The position numbers and the translations under genes were made by a program. A stretch of 64,000 nucleotides of DNA from Halorhabdus rudnickae (GTDB taxonomy: Archaea > Halobacteriota > Halobacteria > Halobacteriales > Haloarculaceae), in the NCBI RefSeq assembly GCF_900880625.1, contig NZ_CAAHFB010000001.1, forward strand, positions 248,001-312,000. The letters are read 5' to 3'. This document shows positions 27,187 through 33,320 of the stretch, one piece after another (within the stretch, counting starts at the first letter, position 1; each line of letters begins with the position of its first letter). A model generated the notes under the pieces. It was not told where the DNA came from. It worked only from the letters and a program-made list of their open reading frames with translations, and made no database searches.

Positions 27187-27963
27187 ATGGCACAGATCGA
27201 GCGCCTTCGCGTGTATCCACTCAAGGGCCTCGACGGGATCGAGGTCTCGAATGCCTCCGTCCTCGAGGGCGGGACTCTCGAGCACGACCGGGAGTTTGCC
27301 CTCTTCGACGCCGACGGCGATGTCCTCAACGGCAAACGAACCGATCGTGTCCACGCGTTGGAAACCGACTTCGATCCGGCGATCGGTGTACTGAACGTCC
27401 AACCGCCGGATTCGGACCGACTGGAATTCGACCTCGAGTCGGAGGCGGACCGTCGGCGGGCGGAAACGTGGTTCGGCGAGTTCTTCGGCGAAAACCTGAC
27501 GTTGCGCCGCGAGGAGTCCCTCGGATTCGTCGACCGCCGGGAGATGGGCCCATCGGTCGTTAGCACGGCCACCCTCACAGCCGTCGCGTCGTGGTTCGAG
27601 GAGATGACGGTCGATAGTGTGCGGCGTCGCCTTCGAGCCAACGTCGAAGTGTCCGGCGTGCCCGCGTTCTGGGAGGACCGTTTCGTCGGCGATGGCGCGC
27701 CGGCCTTCCAGGCGGCCGGTGTTCGCTTCGAAGGGGTGACGCCCTGTGGGCGGTGCGTCGTCCCTGAGCGCGATCCCGACACCGGCGAGCCGACGCCGGG
27801 CTTCCGCGAGCGGTTCGTCGAGATGCGCGAGCGGACGTTCCCGGAGTGGGCCGACAGCGATGCGTTTGAGCACTACTATACGCTGATGCTCATCGCGTCG
27901 ATCCCCGCTTCGGACAGGGGGTCGACGGTCGCAGTCGGCGATCAGATCGAGATCGTCGAGTGA
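27187..27963 (+). CDS. MOSC domain protein
   Basis: The 258-residue protein begins with a MOSC_N beta barrel (ERLRVYPLKGLDGIEVSNAS, then HDREFALFDADGDVLNGKR). The MOSC domain proper has VSGVPAFWEDRFVGDGAPAF, FEGVTPCGRCVVPERDPDTG and a conserved Cys in CGRCVV, the expected molybdenum-cofactor ligand region. This is the family of mARC and YcbX, which reduce N-hydroxylated compounds or deliver sulfur. No reductase partner is adjacent. It lies between two DUF2249 genes. Confidence 0.9.
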   Translation: MAQIERLRVYPLKGLDGIEVSNASVLEGGTLEHDREFALFDADGDVLNGKRTDRVHALETDFDPAIGVLNVQPPDSDRLEFDLESEADRRRAETWFGEFFGENLTLRREESLGFVDRREMGPSVVSTATLTAVASWFEEMTVDSVRRRLRANVEVSGVPAFWEDRFVGDGAPAFQAAGVRFEGVTPCGRCVVPERDPDTGEPTPGFRERFVEMRERTFPEWADSDAFEHYYTLMLIASIPASDRGSTVAVGDQIEIVE

Positions 27964-27985
27964 CGGGTACAATCCGTGCCAGGTG

Positions 27986-27997
27986 CGAATATATTCG
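27986..27997 (+). promoter_or_regulatory. NarO-type palindrome before the second DUF2249 gene
   Basis: CGAATATATTCG is a perfect palindrome 32 bases before ATG 28030. It is the CGAAYATRTTCG variant of the site at 39,182. Confidence 0.55.
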
Positions 27998-28029
27998 GGA
28001 GAATCTCTTCTCTGCCACAGTCCGGACCA

Positions 28030-28269
28030 ATGTGTATGCCAGCGACGACACTCGATCTCAGAGAAGTCCCGCCTCCGGAACGCCATCCGAAGATCCACGA
28101 CGCGTTCGAGAACTTGGAAAGCGGTGAAGTCCTGGAGATCATCAACGACCATGAACCGAAACCCCTGTTCTACGAGTTCCAGGCCGAAGTCGAGTCGTTC
28201 GACGCCGACAACTACGCCGTGACGTGCAAGGACGAGGGGACGTTCGTCGCGACGCTTCCAAAGAAGTGA
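28030..28269 (+). CDS. DUF2249 domain protein (second copy)
   Basis: The 79-residue protein reads LDLREVPPPERHPKIHDAFE, LEIINDHEPKPLFYEFQAEV and TFVATLPKK, a complete DUF2249 domain that differs in most positions from the first copy. It lies 66 bases after the MOSC gene and has its own palindrome upstream. ATG 28036 is an alternative start two codons in. Confidence 0.88.
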   Translation: MCMPATTLDLREVPPPERHPKIHDAFENLESGEVLEIINDHEPKPLFYEFQAEVESFDADNYAVTCKDEGTFVATLPKK

Positions 28270-28475
28270 GCGTCCACTCGCCGCTATCCAGACTCAACTA
28301 CTGTCCGAGTATCCGGTGATGATGGTTCGAGTCGATTACCAGGGGCGAATTCATACCAAACGACGCGTGCCATTGGCAGCAGCCGGGTCCGCCCCCGTCC
28401 GTTCTGTCGGGACTTTCCATGGCAGAGTCTCGATCGGCGGTCGTATCGGCTGTCCCCAAGCGGTTTGCATCTCGT

Positions 28476-28727
28476 TCAGCAACCCCGATCGTGATCCGAC
28501 GCTCTGAGATCCGTCCGTGCGACGTACAGCGTATCTACTTCGGGAATCGACTCCAGGGCGTGGAAGACGTCGATCATGGCGTCTTCGCTCTCGAACCGGT
28601 CGGGATCGACGACCAGCCAGACCGAGCGTTCCCCGACGAACAACAGTTCGACGGGATCGTCGGCCCTGTTCTCGGCGAGCGCGTCGATCGTTCGCCTGAC
28701 TTCCGTCGAGATGGTGTCGGTGGTCAT
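28476..28727 (-). CDS. Small conserved nar-cluster protein
   Basis: The 83-residue protein reads MTTDTISTEVRRTIDALAEN, VELLFVGERSVWLVVDPDRF and VFHALESIPEVDTLYVARTD, a compact alpha/beta fold with no catalytic motif. I recall similar proteins at the ends of haloarchaeal nar operons. It is the last gene of the operon, 55 bases after the HEAT gene. Function unknown. Confidence 0.7.
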   Translation of the reverse strand: MTTDTISTEVRRTIDALAENRADDPVELLFVGERSVWLVVDPDRFESEDAMIDVFHALESIPEVDTLYVARTDLRASDHDRGC

Positions 28728-28782
28728 GAGTGGAAGTCGGGACGGGGTCGATGGCCGGAGTCCGTCGTCGGAGAGATCATGA

Positions 28783-29577
28783 TCAAAGCCGTGGCGGCCG
28801 GTCACGCGATCCGGTCGGATCGGTTCCATTCGGGGCGGTTCCGCCGGGCGGCCCTGGTGTCGAGTTGACTTCTTCGAGCGCATGCGCGGCAGTCTTCGCG
28901 ACGATGGACTCCTCGTCGTTCCGGAGGTCGGCCAGTGCCCGCTCGGCGTCCGGGTGGTCGATCCGGCCGAGGAGTTCAGCGACCCACTCTCGGACGCGAT
29001 CGGACTCGTCGTCGGCCAGGGCGAGCAGTTCCTCCAGGGCGTCATCACCCTGACTTTTCCACAGCGAGATGACGGCGTTTCGCCGGACTGCATGGTGCTC
29101 GTCTTCCAGGGCGGCCGCGATCCGCTCGGCGTGTCTTTCCTGATCGAGATGATCGAGGGCGACGATCGCCTCCGCGCGAACCCACGGGTCGGAGTCCTCA
29201 AGGGCAGCCAGGACACCTTCCGGCGTCGGTGCCGCGAGGTTGCCCAGCACCTCGACGGCGAACTGCCGGACGAGCGCGTCAGGATCGTCACTCGCGAGGG
29301 CTGACAGTGTCGCGAGTGTGGCCTCGCCCGGATCCTGCTCGGAAAGCGCCAGGACAGCCCGCTGGCGCTCGGTCGCCGTCTCGCTTTCCAGACGGTCGAG
29401 AAGGTCGGTCACACTCTCGTTGACGACGGGGTCGGTGTCTGGGGCTGTGAAGTCGGCTTCCGTCGCCTCGCCCATCTCGACGTCGTCGCGGCTGACAGTC
29501 ACGTCCGGATGGTATCCGTCGTTTTCGGTTGGTTCTGAATCGCTGCCGGTAGGGAACTCGCCGTCGGGATCAGTCAT
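28783..29577 (-). CDS. HEAT-repeat protein of the nar operon
   Basis: The 264-residue protein has an acidic disordered N-terminus (about 1-60). Four or five HEAT repeats follow (for example DPDALVRQFAVEVLGNLAAP, DPWVRAEAIVALDHL, HHAVRRNAVISLWKSQGDD), then a Pro/Gly-rich tail. HEAT repeats make a protein-binding solenoid, so this is probably an assembly or maturation factor rather than an enzyme. The start ATGACTGA overlaps the membrane-protein gene by eight bases. Confidence 0.85.
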   Translation of the reverse strand: MTDPDGEFPTGSDSEPTENDGYHPDVTVSRDDVEMGEATEADFTAPDTDPVVNESVTDLLDRLESETATERQRAVLALSEQDPGEATLATLSALASDDPDALVRQFAVEVLGNLAAPTPEGVLAALEDSDPWVRAEAIVALDHLDQERHAERIAAALEDEHHAVRRNAVISLWKSQGDDALEELLALADDESDRVREWVAELLGRIDHPDAERALADLRNDEESIVAKTAAHALEEVNSTPGPPGGTAPNGTDPTGSRDRPPRL

Positions 29578-30448
29578 CGATTACACCTCCGGGACGCGAT
29601 CCGACCAGTAGGGTCAACGCGAGAACGAGCGCGAGGGCACGGGGAATCGTCGCAGGGATCCCTGCGAACAGCAACAGTCCCGCGCCCAGCACAGCGCCGT
29701 CGTGGCGTCGCCGCAGTGCAGCGCTCGCAGTCGTCGTCAGCCCGCCCACGGCAAGCGCCATCACCGGGACCGACGCCCCGACTATCCCGCCCGCCACGAG
29801 CCCGGTCGCACCGAGCAAGAACGGTGCGATCACGCCCAGGGCGATCAGCAGGCCGGCCCCCAGTGCACCGAACAGCCAGTCCACGTGACCCCGCGAGAGA
29901 AAGATCGGTGTTCCTGCGATCCCCAGTAGCGTCAACTGCGAACCGATCGAGCGGGTCGTGGCCGGTTCGACGCCGAAGGTCCCGATCAGGGACGTCGCCA
30001 GTCCACAGACGAGGACGAAAGCGACGAGCGACGGGCCGATCCGACGATCCACCTCTGCGTTCAGCTGACTACCCGTCGCGAGAGCCGTCCCCGCGATGAT
30101 CGCCACGACCGCGGGCGTATACGCCGGCCGGGCGATCGTTCCGATCACGCCGAAAACGCCGACGAACGCCAGCCCGACCGTCTCGTAGCCCTCACCATCG
30201 AGTACGGCGATTGCGAGCACTGACCCGGCACAGACGAGTGTCGCCAGGGGCACGAGGGCCGTCTGGAGGCCAACCAGATCGAGCGGGGCCGTAACACGGG
30301 CGTTGATTGCGAGTCGGACGCCTAACAGTGCCACTGCGGTCAGCGTAGCCGGTGTTGCGAGCACGTCCCGATCTACGTCCGTGATATTGATCCCACGCAC
30401 TGTCGTGGGAATGCCGATAGAGCCGAGTGGTGCGACGCGTCCGCTCAT
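29570..30448 (-). CDS. Polytopic membrane protein of the nar operon
   Basis: The 292-residue product has about ten hydrophobic stretches and very few charged residues (for example VFGVIGTIARPAYTPAVVAI). No transporter family is recognised, and it is not a NarK nitrate carrier. ATG 30448 overlaps the narJ stop by one base; the GTG at 30451 is an alternative. Position between the chaperone and the HEAT gene suggests a role in membrane anchoring or assembly of the reductase. Confidence 0.72.
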   Translation of the reverse strand: MSGRVAPLGSIGIPTTVRGINITDVDRDVLATPATLTAVALLGVRLAINARVTAPLDLVGLQTALVPLATLVCAGSVLAIAVLDGEGYETVGLAFVGVFGVIGTIARPAYTPAVVAIIAGTALATGSQLNAEVDRRIGPSLVAFVLVCGLATSLIGTFGVEPATTRSIGSQLTLLGIAGTPIFLSRGHVDWLFGALGAGLLIALGVIAPFLLGATGLVAGGIVGASVPVMALAVGGLTTTASAALRRRHDGAVLGAGLLLFAGIPATIPRALALVLALTLLVGSRPGGVIDD

Positions 30449-31182
30449 CACCAGGTCACCTCGCGATGCCCGGCCGAACGATCGTCTTCGAGTCGGTCGG
30501 CCAGAGCCGCGTGATCCGCCGTGACTACTCGATCGAGGAGGATGGCCAGATCGGCGTAGACACCGGCGGCCTCGGTTTCCGCGAGTTCCTCGCGCAACGA
30601 AGCCGCGAAGACGGTCAGGTGTCGATCCAGAAAGTCTCGGCGGGCGGCCGCGGCGTCGTTCTCGCCGAGGGCCTCACGCCGGGCGAGATAGCCCGCAAAC
30701 TCCAGTTGTAACCCGAGGTTGTCGTGGTGATCGCGTTCGTCCTCGTCGACAGAGAGGCCGTAGTACTCGTAGGCTCTCGCCAGATCGACGTTGATCGTCT
30801 CCCAGGTCGCGTCCGCACGATGGCTGGATTCGTACAGTGATACCACCGGCCCGTCCTTCTCGACCGAGCCGTCCGTCCGGTCGGTGACGACAGCGTTTCC
30901 GAGGGCGAACAGTCGGTTGTACCGCGCGCTGAGTCCTTCATAGTCGTCCCCTGGATCGAGATCCGGGACGGACACATCCAGGGGGGTCTGTGCGATGGCG
31001 TCGCTGAGTCCGTTTCTCACACCGCCGTCGACGAGACTGGTGTGGAGGTCCTCGGTCGGATGCTCGAACGCTCGGGCCAGCGATTGATAGAGGACGCCTC
31101 GGGCGGCGGGATCGGCTCGCACTTCGTCGGGGTCGAGCCGATCATCCCCGTTTGGATCCACGCCGGTGTTCGTGTCGCTCAT
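30448..31182 (-). CDS. narJ: NarJ/TorD-type chaperone of the nitrate reductase
   Basis: The 244-residue protein has the TorD/DmsD helical fold: ARGVLYQSLARAFEHPTEDL, YEGLSARYNRLFALGNAVV, GPVVSLYESSHRADATWE and LEFAGYLARREALGENDAA. The E-S-S-H/Y-E-S-loop is the site that such chaperones use for the Tat signal or cofactor-free catalytic subunit. It lies in the operon between the gamma subunit (one-base overlap, TGATG) and the membrane protein. Confidence 0.85.
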   Translation of the reverse strand: MSDTNTGVDPNGDDRLDPDEVRADPAARGVLYQSLARAFEHPTEDLHTSLVDGGVRNGLSDAIAQTPLDVSVPDLDPGDDYEGLSARYNRLFALGNAVVTDRTDGSVEKDGPVVSLYESSHRADATWETINVDLARAYEYYGLSVDEDERDHHDNLGLQLEFAGYLARREALGENDAAAARRDFLDRHLTVFAASLREELAETEAAGVYADLAILLDRVVTADHAALADRLEDDRSAGHREVTW

Positions 31183-32030
31183 CACGATTCGCCCTCCTCT
31201 CGGGCCTGCCGGACGCTGAGGGCGGTGACGGCGATCACCAGCGCGATCGCCGCGCCGGCGACGGCCCAGAGAATCGCCTGGAACGGTGCGCCGCCGTCGT
31301 CGGGCCCGAACGGGAAGTAGTACCATTCGCTGACAGCCTTCTGGCCGGCGCGTTCGCTATTCTCCCCGTTCCAGATCCCGAGGGCGACGCTGAGGTCCGC
31401 GTCGGCGGTCAACATTGTCCGGTTATCGACCGACGCGTCCAGATCGCGCGCGAAGACGACGCTCCAGCCGTCTTCCTCGCCGACGGTGGCTCGGGTCGCT
31501 TCGGTGCTCACCGCGGGTTGCTGGAAGACTGTTGTCGTGCCAGGACCTCCAGCGAGCAGTTCCTGGGTGTTTTCGGTGGCCGACCACTGCCAGACATTGA
31601 CCATATTGCGCTCACTGCCCATCGCGATCGCCGGCTGAGTACTCGCGTTGACGGGGAACTGGAGAGCGGCCATGTCGGCGAACGCACGGGGTGAACTCTC
31701 CAATCGATCGCTGCTGGGATCGACCCAGCGCAGCCGGACGAACAGCTTTTCGTCTGTCTGTGCTGCTTCGACGTCGACCTCGCGGACGGTCGTGTCGTCG
31801 GCATTCGGAACGCCGCTGGGTGCACTCGCCAGCGGAACGGTGGCCGCCGGCACGTCGCTCCATCCGTCAGCTGTCGGATCGGCCAGCGAATCATCGACGT
31901 TCTCGACCGGGATCTCACGAGCCGGACGGGCGTCGGCGATCAGCGGCGCGAGCGCGGCGCTGGCGACCAGCAGGCCCGCGAGCAACCCGGCAACCAGCAG
32001 CGGTCGACCCCCCCGATCGATTTCAGTCAT
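31182..32030 (-). CDS. Haem-binding gamma-like subunit of the nitrate reductase (ethylbenzene-dehydrogenase gamma type)
   Basis: The 282-residue protein has a signal or anchor helix at the start (RPLLVAGLLAGLLVASAALA), then a beta domain related to EB_dh gamma subunits. That domain has EKLFVRLRWVDPSSDRLESS, AALQFPVNASTQPAIAMG and VNVWQWSATENTQELLA with its Met and Lys/Trp haem-site pattern. A C-terminal membrane helix (QAILWAVAGAAIALVIAVTA) follows. Such subunits carry b-type haem outside the membrane and pass electrons to the beta subunit. The start is ATG 32030; GTG 32033 is an alternative. Confidence 0.82.
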   Translation of the reverse strand: MTEIDRGGRPLLVAGLLAGLLVASAALAPLIADARPAREIPVENVDDSLADPTADGWSDVPAATVPLASAPSGVPNADDTTVREVDVEAAQTDEKLFVRLRWVDPSSDRLESSPRAFADMAALQFPVNASTQPAIAMGSERNMVNVWQWSATENTQELLAGGPGTTTVFQQPAVSTEATRATVGEEDGWSVVFARDLDASVDNRTMLTADADLSVALGIWNGENSERAGQKAVSEWYYFPFGPDDGGAPFQAILWAVAGAAIALVIAVTALSVRQAREEGES

Positions 32031-32035
32031 CACAG

Positions 32036-32279
32036 AACACCTCCCGGAACTCCGTTCCGGCGAGCTCCAATTCGCTCACGTTGTTCGCTCACTGGAACAC
32101 CGGGAGACTCACTTCGTTCGTCTCCCGAGCCCGACGACGGTTCGCTTCGCTCACGCATCGTCGAACACCGAGTCGCCCCGCGACTCGAGCTTGAGGATGA
32201 CTTCCTGTCGTCAGTCATCCGAAAACACCGGGAAGCGAAGCTTCCCGAGCTCGATGATTCCTTCCTGTCGTCAGTCATC
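32036..32279 (-). repeat. Hairpin repeat array in the narH to gamma-subunit gap, with duplicated narH 3' end
   Basis: Four hairpin units occur in a row. Each, read on the minus strand, is GCTCG plus an inverted repeat plus GTGTT. On the plus strand they lie at about 32,036-32,067, 32,096-32,131, 32,164-32,191 and 32,224-32,253. The stem sequences differ between units (for example GGGAAGC/GCTTCCC, GAGTCGC/GCGACTC) while the flanks are kept, a sign of compensating change. The last 18 bases before each of the two narH-proximal units, ATGACTGACGACAGGAAG on the minus strand, are also repeated. One copy overlaps the narH stop codon and another lies at about 32,199-32,218. No gene is visible. Confidence 0.75.
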
Positions 32280-33320
32280 ATCGAACGCCTCCAAACGGTA
32301 CTGCTGGGCCGGGTTCTTGTCCTGGAGGATCTCCATGAGTTCGCTGTGGCCGCCGCGTTCGACTTTCGCGCGCTCGCGTTCGATCGTGTCCAAGGCGTCG
32401 TTTACCTGCTCGCCGAACAGTTCTTCGAGGTACGACCGCGGGATGCGCTCGACGTCGACGGTCTCGCCGTCCTCGGAGTGTTGGGGCGGCGCAGTCGGCG
32501 GGATGTAGTAGACGTTCGGCGTCGTCTGGTACTCCGGATGGAGGGGCAGGGCGACCTCGTACTGCTCGACGAGCTTGTAGATCGGGCCATCCTGATCGTC
32601 GAGATAGCCGACCATGCGGAGTTGCGTCGTACACTGATCGGCACAGGCTGGCGGGTGGACCTCGTCGTCGGGTCCTTCGCCCTCGATACGCGGGTAACAG
32701 AAGACGCACTTCTCGGAGCGCTTCGTGACGGCGTTGTAGTAGACTTTCTTGTAGGGACAGCCCTCGACGCAGTAGCGGTAGCCCCGGCAACGGTCCTGGT
32801 CGACCAGAACGACGCCGTCCTCCTCGCGCTTGTACAGCGCCTTCCGGGGGCAGGCCTCCACACAGGAGGGATGGGTGCAGTGGTTGCAGATCCGCGGGAA
32901 GTAGAAGTAGTAGTTGTTGGGATGCTCGCCGGCACCCTGGTCCTCGTCCCAGTTTGGCCCCCACTCGGGATCGCCGCCTTCCGGTTTGAGGGCCTTGTCT
33001 TCGCCCTCTTTGAGGATTCCCTCGTGGTCGAACTCCCAGGCCTCGCCGTAGTCCTCCTGGGATGGGATCTCGCCGACGGAGCGTTCGTTGTGCTCTTCGG
33101 ATTCCCAACCACCGCCCTTCGATTCCCAGTCGCGAGGGTAGCCTTGCCCGGGACGGGTCTCGACGTTGTTCCAGTACATGTACTCGGTGCCCTCCCGCTC
33201 GGTCCAGAGCGTCTTGCAAGCGACCGTGCAGGTCTGACACCCGATGCACTTGTTGAGGTCCATCACCATCGCGACCTGGTGGTCCACCCCGTCAGCGATT
33301 TCGACGTCGTCGTGAGCCAT
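32271..33320 (-). CDS. narH: Nitrate reductase beta subunit
   Basis: The 349-residue protein holds the four Fe-S cluster motifs: MDLNKCIGCQTCTVACKTLW, ICNHCTHPSCVEACPRKALY, DQDRCRGYRYCVEGCPYKKV and KCVFCYPRIEGEGPDDEVHP. It is the electron-transfer subunit between the haem gamma subunit and NarG. The third motif has Tyr in a position where Cys would complete a [4Fe-4S] cluster and where NarH usually has Trp, which marks the [3Fe-4S] site. ATG 33320 overlaps the narG stop by one base; GTG 33323 is an alternative. Confidence 0.96.
   Translation of the reverse strand: MAHDDVEIADGVDHQVAMVMDLNKCIGCQTCTVACKTLWTEREGTEYMYWNNVETRPGQGYPRDWESKGGGWESEEHNERSVGEIPSQEDYGEAWEFDHEGILKEGEDKALKPEGGDPEWGPNWDEDQGAGEHPNNYYFYFPRICNHCTHPSCVEACPRKALYKREEDGVVLVDQDRCRGYRYCVEGCPYKKVYYNAVTKRSEKCVFCYPRIEGEGPDDEVHPPACADQCTTQLRMVGYLDDQDGPIYKLVEQYEVALPLHPEYQTTPNVYYIPPTAPPQHSEDGETVDVERIPRSYLEELFGEQVNDALDTIERERAKVERGGHSELMEILQDKNPAQQYRLEAFDDD

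Noticed and set aside
28030-28269. Second DUF2249 gene considered as a recent duplicate of the first.
   Set aside because: The two differ at most positions outside the core motif and have different regulatory sites; they are old paralogues at most.
32030-32281. Minus-strand frame through the hairpin array (Ser/Arg-rich, MTDDRK repeated).
   Set aside because: The repeated MTDDRK comes from the duplicated narH end, and the product is a translation of inverted repeats, not a protein.
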